DNA from: Chloroflexota bacterium | GTDB taxonomy: Bacteria; Chloroflexota; Limnocylindria; Limnocylindrales; CSP1-4 | NCBI GenBank assembly: GCA_021814735.1 | Contig: JAKAHX010000167.1 | Location: 1-5,005 of the forward strand | Length of the DNA: 5,005 nt | Direction of reading: 5' to 3' | In this document: one piece after another, positions 1-4,930 of the stretch | How positions within the stretch are numbered: the stretch's first letter is position 1 | Layout: each line of letters begins with the position of its first letter | The notes under the pieces: model-generated | The model's input: the letters and a program-made list of their open reading frames with translations, nothing else | What the model was told of the DNA's origin: nothing | Databases searched by the model: none | Program-made: the position numbers and the translations under genes

Positions 1-791
1 GCCAGCTCCTCGTGCAGTGCCCGCGCGCGGGCCACGATGGCCGTCACCTCGGCGAGGAGCCGTCGTTCGGTGGCGCACGGGCCGCTCGCCGCCACCTCGC
101 CCGTCTCCGCGGGATCGACCGCCCCATTGGGGTCCGCGGAGGCGCCCCGCCCGTGCCCATCCGCCGGGAACGGTTCCCCGGCGTCGCCGGTCCGGCCACC
201 CGACGCAGCGCCCGGGCTGCCGGAGGTGCCGCCGATCCCGGCCGCTGCGTGGATCGGTCCCGCCGGGTTCCCGGGGACCTCGTCCGGGCCCCCGGAGGAG
301 GCAAGCGCCCGGAGGGGCGGCGCGCCGACGCCCACGCCGACGGCGACGCCCACTGCATCCGCGGGGGCTCCTGCGGCGTCGACCCCTGGCGCGTCGGCGG
401 CGCCGCCGGTGGTGGCGGTCGCCAGGAGGTGCCGCAGGACGGGATCGTCGCCCGTGGCGACGGGCACCGCGACGGGGGTCGCGCCGGGGTTCGAGGCGGG
501 GACGGCGATCGGCCGCGGGTACGCCGGTGTGGCCGGGCCGGCGGCGAACTCTATCGGCCGGACCGCGCCGGGCCCCACGGAGCGGCCGGGGGCGGGCTCC
601 ATCGGCCGGACCGCCACGGGGTCGCTGCGGTCCAGCGTGGGCGCAGGTTCCCGGGGGGGCAGGGCATTGCGGGTGATCGTCAGGTGCACTTCCGCGGGAC
701 GCCGCGCTGCGACCAGGCGGACCACGAACCCGACGATCGTCGCGCCGATCACCACGCCCGCCGCCACGAGCGCGGGGCCGGGAAGGCTCAT
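1..791 (-). CDS. Membrane-anchored protein with long disordered Pro/Ala/Gly linker, C-terminus cut by window edge
   Basis: I do not recognise this protein. From the ATG at 791-789 the frame stays open for 263 codons to the window edge, so the 3' end is missing. Residues 6-27 form one hydrophobic helix followed by Arg-rich residues (VRLVAARR), as in a single-pass N-terminal anchor. Residues 43-235 are low-complexity Pro/Ala/Gly/Val sequence, probably disordered, with a repeated AVRPME/AVRPIE motif at 60-65 and 76-81 and a VGVAVGVGVG stretch near 148-156. From Cys239 the sequence becomes charged and helical (ATERRLLAEV, then ARARALHEEL), as at the start of a coiled-coil or helical domain that lies outside the window. 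Third codon positions are strongly G/C throughout, which supports this frame over the antisense ones. No good Shine-Dalgarno precedes the ATG. A promoter lies at 841-870. Function unknown; a structural or envelope-associated role would be a guess. Confidence 0.7.
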   Translation of the reverse strand, partial: MSLPGPALVAAGVVIGATIVGFVVRLVAARRPAEVHLTITRNALPPREPAPTLDRSDPVAVRPMEPAPGRSVGPGAVRPIEFAAGPATPAYPRPIAVPASNPGATPVAVPVATGDDPVLRHLLATATTGGAADAPGVDAAGAPADAVGVAVGVGVGAPPLRALASSGGPDEVPGNPAGPIHAAAGIGGTSGSPGAASGGRTGDAGEPFPADGHGRGASADPNGAVDPAETGEVAASGPCATERRLLAEVTAIVARARALHEEL

Positions 792-840
792 CGTGAGCCG
801 AGTCGCGCAGACGGCGTTGGGCGTCGCATCCTGGAACGCC

Positions 841-870
841 AGCCTACGGGTTCCACGGGGCCCGCGTCAA
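841..870 (-). promoter_or_regulatory. Sigma70-type promoter for the left-edge membrane protein
   Basis: On the minus strand, TTGACG (870-865) and TAGGCT (846-841) are separated by 18 bases. The -35 matches the consensus TTGACA at five of six positions and the -10 fits TAnnnT. Transcription would begin near 832-835, about 40 bases before the ATG at 791. The site lies just beyond the hairpin that follows the DsbA-like gene, so the left-edge gene may be its own transcription unit. Prediction from sequence only. Confidence 0.45.
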
Positions 871-876
871 TGCGGA

Positions 877-895
877 GCGCGCGCCGGGCGCGCGC
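877..895 (-). terminator. GC hairpin after the DsbA-like gene, possible U-less terminator
   Basis: A perfect 8-bp GCGCGCGC stem (877-884 with 888-895) encloses a 3-base loop. It starts 21 bases after the DsbA-like stop codon. There is no U-tract on the minus-strand side, so it is not a classical intrinsic terminator. GC-rich genomes have been proposed to use U-less hairpins of this sort. Its place between a stop codon and a downstream promoter fits a transcript boundary. Confidence 0.35.
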
Positions 896-916
896 CTTCG
901 GGGCGGCGGCCGCGCG

Positions 917-1852
917 TCAGGGAGCCGCGGGGGCCGGGATGCCGGACGCGATCGGCGCCGGCGATGTGCCACCCGCCGATGGCGCCGGGCTGCCCGACGG
1001 CCCCGGGATGCCAGACGGCGCCGCGCTGCCCGATGGAGCCGGGCTGGCGGACGGCGCGGCGAGCGCGTCGTCGATGGCCTTCGAGATCGTCCCGAGGTCC
1101 CACGAGGCCACGGGCGTGCTGTTCACCAGCACGGTGGGCGTCCGATCGATCCCCGCCGAGAGCGCGGCCTGCGTCTCCGACTGCACGGCCTTCGTGCGTG
1201 CCGGATCGGCCATGCAGGCGTCGAACTTCGTCCGGTCCAGCCCCAGCCGGTCGGCGATGCCGTTCAGCAGTGAGCGCGAGAACGTGCCGCCGTTCTCCAC
1301 GGGTCCCTGGTTGGCGAAGAGGTACTCCTGGTAGGCCCAGAACTTGCCCTGGTCCTCGGCGCAGTTCGCCGCCAGCGCTGCCTGCACCGACTCATCGCCC
1401 GACGGGTTGGACGTGGGCCCGAGGAACGCCAGGTCGTGGATCACCATCCGGACCTCGCCGGTCCGCACGTACTGGTTGACCAGTCGCGGCTCCACCTCGC
1501 GCGCGTATGCGGCGCAGTTGGGGCACTGGAAGTCGACGTAGACGTCGAGCGTGACCTTCGCATTCGCCTGGCCGAGCGCCCGACCGGACGCCAGGTCCGC
1601 CGGCGCCGGCTCGGCCGGTGCCACCAGGCTGACCGACGACGGTGCGCGGTTGGCCAGGATGACCGCCGCGAGCACGACCACGCCGACCAGGACGGCGGCT
1701 GCGGTGACCAGCGCGATGGGGGAGCGGAGCAGGCTCCCGCCTCTCGCAGGCCGTCGGCTGCCTCGCGAGCCTGCGCCAGGCCCGCCGTCGGATCGGCTGG
1801 CGGGTCGCCGCTGGTCCCGCTGCGCCGCGCGCCGCTGTCTTCGGGTGATCAC
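917..1852 (-). CDS. Membrane-anchored DsbA-like thiol:disulfide oxidoreductase with repeat tail
   Basis: Thioredoxin-fold DsbA-type protein (Thioredoxin_4/DSBA-like family) expected to oxidise or reshuffle disulfides outside the cytoplasmic membrane. Numbered from the GTG at 1852, residues 1-43 are Arg-rich and cytosolic, 44-68 are one membrane helix, and 69-95 are a linker. The fold starts at KVTLDVYVDFQCPNC, with active-site CPNC at 110-113. The helical insertion contains Cys164 (AANCAEDQGKFW) and Cys213, which could form a second disulfide. The cis-Pro loop is RTPTVLVN (Thr238-Pro239). Residues 266-311 are a Ser/Pro/Ala tail with hexapeptide repeats. GTG 1852 is the first ordinary start, but its upstream has no good Shine-Dalgarno. 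AAAGGAGG at 1895-1888 instead sits 8 bases before an in-frame CTG at 1879, which would add 9 residues. No VKOR or DsbB partner is visible. The fold assignment is secure; the substrates are unknown. Confidence 0.93.
   Translation of the reverse strand: MITRRQRRAAQRDQRRPASRSDGGPGAGSRGSRRPARGGSLLRSPIALVTAAAVLVGVVVLAAVILANRAPSSVSLVAPAEPAPADLASGRALGQANAKVTLDVYVDFQCPNCAAYAREVEPRLVNQYVRTGEVRMVIHDLAFLGPTSNPSGDESVQAALAANCAEDQGKFWAYQEYLFANQGPVENGGTFSRSLLNGIADRLGLDRTKFDACMADPARTKAVQSETQAALSAGIDRTPTVLVNSTPVASWDLGTISKAIDDALAAPSASPAPSGSAAPSGIPGPSGSPAPSAGGTSPAPIASGIPAPAAP
981..1052 (-). repeat. Four tandem 18-bp repeats encoding the hexapeptide tail of the DsbA-like protein
   Basis: Four back-to-back 18-bp units lie at 981-998, 999-1016, 1017-1034 and 1035-1052, each close to GGCGCCGGGCTGCCCGAC on the plus strand. 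Read in the gene's frame they give SASPAP, SGSAAP, SGIPGP and SGSPAP. A further SGIPAP occurs near the C-terminus outside the strict array. Because the unit is a multiple of three, copy-number changes would lengthen or shorten the tail without shifting the frame. Confidence 0.85.
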
Positions 1853-1887
1853 GTCCGGGGACGGTCGCTGCGTGCTCAGATCAGGTG

Positions 1888-1895
1888 CCTCCTTT
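1888..1895 (-). promoter_or_regulatory. Strong Shine-Dalgarno upstream of the DsbA-like gene
   Basis: AAAGGAGG on the minus strand (1895-1888) is the best ribosome-binding site left of the response regulator. It is 8 bases from an in-frame CTG (1879-1877) and 35 bases from the conventional GTG start (1852). Between them the frame reads LSTQRPSPD with no stop. The spacing favours initiation at CTG, a rare but known bacterial start codon. A base-call error in an ATG would give the same picture. Confidence 0.6.
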
Positions 1896-1908
1896 CGCCT
1901 CCGCGGGG

Positions 1909-1937
1909 AGGGTCCGGTGGGCGACCGGCGACGTCAA
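1909..1937 (-). promoter_or_regulatory. Possible promoter for the DsbA-like gene
   Basis: On the minus strand TTGACG (1937-1932) is followed after 17 bases by GACCCT (1914-1909). The -35 hexamer is identical to that of the left-edge promoter. The -10 is poor, keeping only the A at position 2 and the T at position 6. Transcription would start near 1902, just upstream of the AAAGGAGG at 1895-1888, giving a short ordinary leader to a start at 1879. Tentative. Confidence 0.3.
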
Positions 1938-2161
1938 GGACTGGATGGCCCGGGGCCGAGGGGCGTGTTGGCGGCCCACGGCACCGGCGGCAGGGGCGGC
2001 CGGCGGGCTGGCGGCGAGGGCCGGGGATCATCGTCGGCGACGAACGTCGGCGACGAGGGCTGACCGGCGGCTTCGGCGATCCCGGCCGGCGACGAGGGGT
2101 CACCGGCGGTGTCGGCGATCCCGGCCGGCGACGAGGTGCGACCTGCGGCGTCGGCGATCAC
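1934..2161 (-). CDS. Putative small Ser/Pro/Ala repeat protein overlapping the upstream gene's stop
   Basis: A minus-strand frame of 75 codons starts at GTG 2161-2159 and overlaps the TGA of the methyltransferase-like gene as GTGA, a typical arrangement for translational coupling. An in-frame ATG at 2185 would add 8 residues. The first half is a 13-residue repeat: SPAVIADAAGRTS (its first residues precede the GTG), SPAGIADTAGDPS, SPAGIAEAAGQPS and the degenerate SPTFVADDDPRPS. It is followed by a Pro-rich tail (RRPPLPPVPWAANTP). In the repeat part, about 35 of 40 third codon positions are G or C, clearly more than in the frame that continues the upstream gene (about 28 of 40), which favours real coding here. 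There is no signal peptide, no membrane helix, no cysteine and no good Shine-Dalgarno. I recognise no family. It may instead be non-coding repeat DNA. Confidence 0.4.
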   Translation of the reverse strand: MIADAAGRTSSPAGIADTAGDPSSPAGIAEAAGQPSSPTFVADDDPRPSPPARRPPLPPVPWAANTPLGPGPSSP

Positions 2162-2182
2162 GGCCGGCGACGGGCCAGCCAG
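2027..2182. repeat. Four-copy 39-bp tandem repeat array
   Basis: Units of 39 bp lie at 2027-2065, 2066-2104, 2105-2143 and 2144-2182. The two middle copies differ at about five positions. The outer copies are decayed at their outward ends: the first six bases of copy 1 and the last ten or so of copy 4. The conserved core is TCGGCGATCCCGGCCGGCGA. The period equals 13 codons. Copy 4 covers the last codons and stop of the methyltransferase-like gene. Its CAC, in place of the CCC of copies 2 and 3, creates both that TGA and the overlapping GTG. There are no spacers between copies, so this is not a CRISPR array. Confidence 0.9.
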
Positions 2183-3483
2183 CATGCCGGCCCGGAGAGG
2201 CGCGGTGCCGCCGGCTGGAGGCTCGTCACCCGCGCGTCGTCGGCCAGGACGTCGAGGGTCTGCGGCCACTCCGACAGCAGCCATCCGCCCCGTTCCAGGG
2301 CAGCCACGGCGGCACGCAGCACGTCGAGCTGCCCCATGTCACCGGGCGTCGCCGGGTCGGCGGCCACGACCGCGACGCGGTACCGGCCTGCCGGGAGCAG
2401 CGCAATCTCGTCCGGGCCCACCACGTCCCAGGCGAACGGCGGCACGAGGGTTCCCGGCCGCGGTGGCGGCCCGAGCCAGGCCGCGGGTCCCGGTTCGGCC
2501 CGCGCGGTGACCTGTGCCACCCACGCCCGTTGCAGCTCCGTCTCCTCGCGCCGCTGTTGCACAACCGCGCCGTTGCGCCGGTCCGCCTCGGTGCGCAGTC
2601 GAGCGATCCGCGCGGGCGACCCGTCCGCACCGGCAGCAACCAGGGTGGCGCCGGCATCGAGCAGGCGAGCCTCGGGGAGCGACGAGGGACCGGGCCCGTC
2701 GCCGGCGTCCCGCGCCGGGGTCGGCGTGGGCCGCCTCGTGGTGTCCGGCGGCAGCGCGGCGCCCAGCGGTCGCTCCGTGCGCGCGGCCAGCGCGGCAAGT
2801 GCAGCAGTCGTGGCCGCCAGGGAGGGACCGGCGAGCAGGAGCGCGCTGGCGCCCATCGGCTCGACCACGTCCACCCATGCGTCCAGCGGCTCACCCGACG
2901 GGAGGGACCGCCCCGAGTCGTCCACCAGGACCCCGGTCCACGTCTCGAGCCCGGTCTCCAGGGCGGCGCGGGTGGCGGCCTCGCTCTCGGCGATGCTCCC
3001 CATCCCCTCGATCCTGATGATCTCGGCACCGGCGTCGGCGAGCATGCCGACGTGCGCCCGATGCTCCTCCGCGGCCGTGGCGCCATCCGGGGCCGTCTCC
3101 GCCGTGCCGATCCCCTCCAGGGGCAGGACCGCGGCGGCCAGTCGGAGCGGAGGCGCGGGCTCGCCGTTGCGTGCCGGCCGCGATGCGTCGTCGGCCTCGT
3201 CCGCGGCCAGGCGAACCAGGTCCAGCGCGAGGCCGATCCATTCGCGACCCCGGCGCGTGGCACCCAGCCGCGACAGCGCCCGTCGATGCAGCGCGCCGGT
3301 CGGTGCCGTCAGCACGTCACTGCCGGCCAGGGCGAGGTCGCGGTACAGGGCGCGGACGGCAGCCGGCTCGCGGACGAGGGGTGGCGCGGCCCCGGGCGTG
3401 GGCCGGAGCACGATCCCGCGGCGGGCCAGTTCCGGCTCAGGATCCCCGTCCAGGACGAGGACCAGGCGATCCAGGCTGCGCAC
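2158..3483 (-). CDS. Degenerate homocysteine S-methyltransferase-like protein with long C-terminal extension
   Basis: A 441-residue protein. Its N-terminal half follows the homocysteine S-methyltransferase (PF02574) barrel: LDGDPEPELARRG (11-23) matches the opening LDG-x-GTEL-RRG; YRDLALAGSDVLTAPT (47-62) the H-x-x-Y-x-x-AGAD-TNT region; EEHRAHVGMLADAGAEIIRIEG (139-160) the L-x-x-AGvD-x-x-ET strand; GVLVDDSGRSLPSGEPL (184-200) and GASALLLAGP (211-220) the later strands. The family's zinc ligands, a Cys after the GVN motif and a CC pair, are absent. The only cysteine is Cys434, so methyl transfer to homocysteine by the known mechanism is unlikely. Residues 246-441 are not recognised. The start is GTG 3483, with GGGGACAGGA upstream. 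It begins 17 bases after the DUF2203 stop, which suggests one transcript. A non-catalytic or re-purposed barrel is inference. Confidence 0.72.
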   Translation of the reverse strand: MRSLDRLVLVLDGDPEPELARRGIVLRPTPGAAPPLVREPAAVRALYRDLALAGSDVLTAPTGALHRRALSRLGATRRGREWIGLALDLVRLAADEADDASRPARNGEPAPPLRLAAAVLPLEGIGTAETAPDGATAAEEHRAHVGMLADAGAEIIRIEGMGSIAESEAATRAALETGLETWTGVLVDDSGRSLPSGEPLDAWVDVVEPMGASALLLAGPSLAATTAALAALAARTERPLGAALPPDTTRRPTPTPARDAGDGPGPSSLPEARLLDAGATLVAAGADGSPARIARLRTEADRRNGAVVQQRREETELQRAWVAQVTARAEPGPAAWLGPPPRPGTLVPPFAWDVVGPDEIALLPAGRYRVAVVAADPATPGDMGQLDVLRAAVAALERGGWLLSEWPQTLDVLADDARVTSLQPAAPRLSGPACWLARRRP

Positions 3484-3500
3484 GGTCCTGTCCCCGACGG

Positions 3501-3899
3501 TCAGGCGAGGTCGGACAGGGCGCGCCGTCCCGAGAACCCGGCCGACAGCTCGTGCCACCAGGCGATCTCGTCCTCGCCCAGCCGCCAGCAGAGCCAGACC
3601 TGTCGACCCGACACGAGTGCCGGGAAGTCGACCAGGCCGGTGCGGATGTCGCGCAGCGTGATCCCCCAGGCGTCGATCCGGGCGACGGACCGCTCCATGC
3701 GGCCGACGAGCTCGCGGATACGTGCCTCGTGCACCGGCCGGCGGGCGTCGGCCTCCGGAGAGCCGTCCGATGCCAGCGTCTCGCGGAACTCGCGCTGCAC
3801 CTGCTCGAGCGTGTCCCGATCCGCCTTCAGTTGCTCGAGGACAGGACGCAGCTCGCGGAGCCGCTCGTTGGCCGCGTCGATGTCGTAGAAGCGCGCCAT
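3501..3899 (-). CDS. DUF2203 family protein
   Basis: A 132-residue cytosolic protein of the DUF2203 family (PF09969), whose function is unknown. Diagnostic features are the opening FYDIDAANERLRELRPVLEQL (4-24), which matches the family's F-x-x-x-eAN-x-LP-x-L start; two amphipathic helices (13-44 and 55-76); and the C-terminal signature GITLRDIRTGLVDFPALVSG (79-98), then VWLCWRLGEDEIAWWHEL (101-118) and GFSGR (121-125). The length is normal for the family. I chose ATG 3899 because it places the family motif at residue 4. A TTG 45 bases upstream would add a non-conserved Arg-rich stretch without a better ribosome-binding site. It lies 99 bases after the response regulator and 17 before the methyltransferase-like gene, so co-transcription with the latter is likely. 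Family call confident; role unknown. Confidence 0.92.
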   Translation of the reverse strand: MARFYDIDAANERLRELRPVLEQLKADRDTLEQVQREFRETLASDGSPEADARRPVHEARIRELVGRMERSVARIDAWGITLRDIRTGLVDFPALVSGRQVWLCWRLGEDEIAWWHELSAGFSGRRALSDLA

Positions 3900-3972
3900 G
3901 CGCCGATTCTCGCACGGGTCGCGCAGGCGGGGCCGCGAAGCCAAGTGCCAGGGACCTGCCCGCGGTCGGGGC

Positions 3973-3998
3973 GCGGCGGATCGGCCGGCCGTCGCCGC
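3973..3998 (-). terminator. GC hairpin abutting the response regulator stop
   Basis: A 6-bp stem GCGGCG/CGCCGC (3973-3978 with 3993-3998) encloses a loop that contains the self-complementary CGGCCGGCCG. It touches the response regulator's TGA directly. No U-tract follows on the minus strand. It could be a U-less terminator or an mRNA 3'-stabilising hairpin separating the regulator from the DUF2203 gene, but such stems also arise by chance at this base composition. Confidence 0.3.
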
Positions 3999-4757
3999 TC
4001 AGGTCTCCGGCTGCCCGGCCTCCACGGGCTCCGGGGTGTCGTCCCCGGTGGAGCGCGTGTCCGTCTCCGGCGTCCAGTGCGTGTCCAGCAGGTAGCCGAT
4101 CCCCTGGAAGGTCCGGATGGGGCCGCTCGATCCGACGGGAATCCGCAGCTTGCGGCGGAGCCGGCTCACCCAGATGCGCAGGTAGTTGAACTCGCTCCCG
4201 TACTGGGATCCCCAGACGGCCGTCAGCAGCTGGGTGTGGAGCACGACGCGATCGGCGTGCGTGGCGAGCTCCTGGAGGAGCAGCCATTCCGTGCGCGTGA
4301 GCGCGAGCCGCTCGCCGGCCCGGGCCACCGTGCGGCGCCCCAGGTCGATCTCGATATCTGCGACCCGCACCACGCGGGCGGGTCCCACCGGCGTCCGGCG
4401 CAGCACCGCGCGGACCCGGGCCGCGACCTCGTCCGGGTGGAACGGCTTCGCGATGTAGTCGTCCGCTCCCTGGTCCAGCCCGCCCGCGATCTCGCCTGGC
4501 ATGCCCCGGGCGGTCAGCAGGATTACTGGCACCGGCGAGATGGCGCGCAGGCGGCGGAGCACGGTCAGGCCATCGAGGTCCGGCATCATGATGTCCAGGA
4601 GTACCAGGTCCGGGTGCAGCCGCTCGAAGGCGGCCAGCGCGGCGTTGCCCCCGGCCGCCGTCTCGACCTCGAAGCCCTCGTCCGCGAGGGCCGCGGCGAC
4701 GAGCTTGCCGACCCAGGGCTCGTCGTCCACGACCAGCACCAGGCGCTTCGATCGCAC
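3999..4757 (-). CDS. OmpR/PhoB-family response regulator, KdpE-like
   Basis: A two-component DNA-binding response regulator of 252 residues. The receiver domain (5-121) has the acidic pair Asp11-Asp12, phospho-acceptor Asp55 in LVLLDIMMPDLDG, Thr82 in ILLTARG, and Lys104 in DDYIAKPF, so all phosphorylation residues are intact. The winged-helix domain (about 128-225) has LTRTEWLLLQELATH (153-167) and the recognition region YGSEFNYLRIWVSRLRRKL (186-204), ending in GIGYLL. The YL-RIWVSRLRRKL form resembles KdpE, the potassium-transport regulator, but no kdp gene or histidine kinase is present here. A 27-residue Glu/Thr/Asp-rich tail follows the wing and is not typical of the family. The start is GTG 4757, with AGGAGG 5 bases upstream. 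The target genes are unknown; the divergent tRNA-Lys shares its upstream region. Confidence 0.95.
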   Translation of the reverse strand: MRSKRLVLVVDDEPWVGKLVAAALADEGFEVETAAGGNAALAAFERLHPDLVLLDIMMPDLDGLTVLRRLRAISPVPVILLTARGMPGEIAGGLDQGADDYIAKPFHPDEVAARVRAVLRRTPVGPARVVRVADIEIDLGRRTVARAGERLALTRTEWLLLQELATHADRVVLHTQLLTAVWGSQYGSEFNYLRIWVSRLRRKLRIPVGSSGPIRTFQGIGYLLDTHWTPETDTRSTGDDTPEPVEAGQPET

Positions 4758-4762
4758 TCCCT

Positions 4763-4768
4763 CCTCCT
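4763..4768 (-). promoter_or_regulatory. Shine-Dalgarno of the response regulator
   Basis: AGGAGG on the minus strand, inside the purine run AAGGAGGAGGGA that ends immediately before the GTG at 4757. Spacing from AGGAGG to the GTG is 5 bases. It fixes the start and predicts efficient translation. Confidence 0.8.
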
Positions 4769-4843
4769 TCCCTGGCAGGGACGCGTGTCTTGGGCGTGGC
4801 GCAATGGTAGTGCGCTGCAGAAGCCCGTTGTGACCCCGTGGGC

Positions 4844-4876
4844 ATCCATGGGGTGCGCGTCGAGCCCTCCATGGAT
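4844..4876. repeat. Perfect 8-bp inverted repeat between the response regulator and tRNA-Lys
   Basis: ATCCATGG (4844-4851) and its complement CCATGGAT (4869-4876) flank 17 bases. Each arm itself contains the palindrome CCATGG. It lies in the 173-base gap between two divergent genes. This could be a dimeric regulator's operator, for example for the adjacent response regulator, or a hairpin. The rest of the gap shows no clear promoter; TACCCT at 4919-4924 is a weak -10 candidate for the tRNA. Confidence 0.45.
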
Positions 4877-4930
4877 CGCGCCGCGGCCGTCCGATGCGCG
4901 GCGGCCCGCCCGTGCCGCTACCCTTGCACC

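Noticed and set aside
653..659. Seven-G run as a frameshift or slippage site in the left-edge gene
   Set aside because: The same frame shows strong third-position G/C bias and consistent composition on both sides of the run, so no frameshift is needed.
832..855. TGGAAC/GTTCCA inverted repeat as an operator or ECF-sigma promoter
   Set aside because: Only a 6-bp stem with a 12-base loop, overlapping the better-supported -10 element; the GGAAC has no -10 partner at ECF spacing.
2027..2182. CRISPR array
   Set aside because: The 39-bp units are directly adjacent with no spacers, differ from each other, and fit codon-periodic duplication; no cas gene is present.
3900..3944. TTG start at 3944 for the DUF2203 gene
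   Set aside because: It adds a non-conserved Arg-rich stretch and has no better ribosome-binding site; the family motif begins right after ATG 3899.
3935..3955. Sigma54-like promoter (TGGCAC followed by TTGGCT) upstream of the DUF2203 gene
   Set aside because: The spacing and the -12 element do not fit the GG-N10-GC pattern, and sigma54 is not expected in the suspected lineages.
3484..4872. Upstream extension of the methyltransferase-like frame to a 904-residue protein
   Set aside because: That part runs in another phase over the DUF2203 and response regulator genes, both of which have intact family motifs, and it is itself Arg/Ala/Gly low-complexity without motifs.
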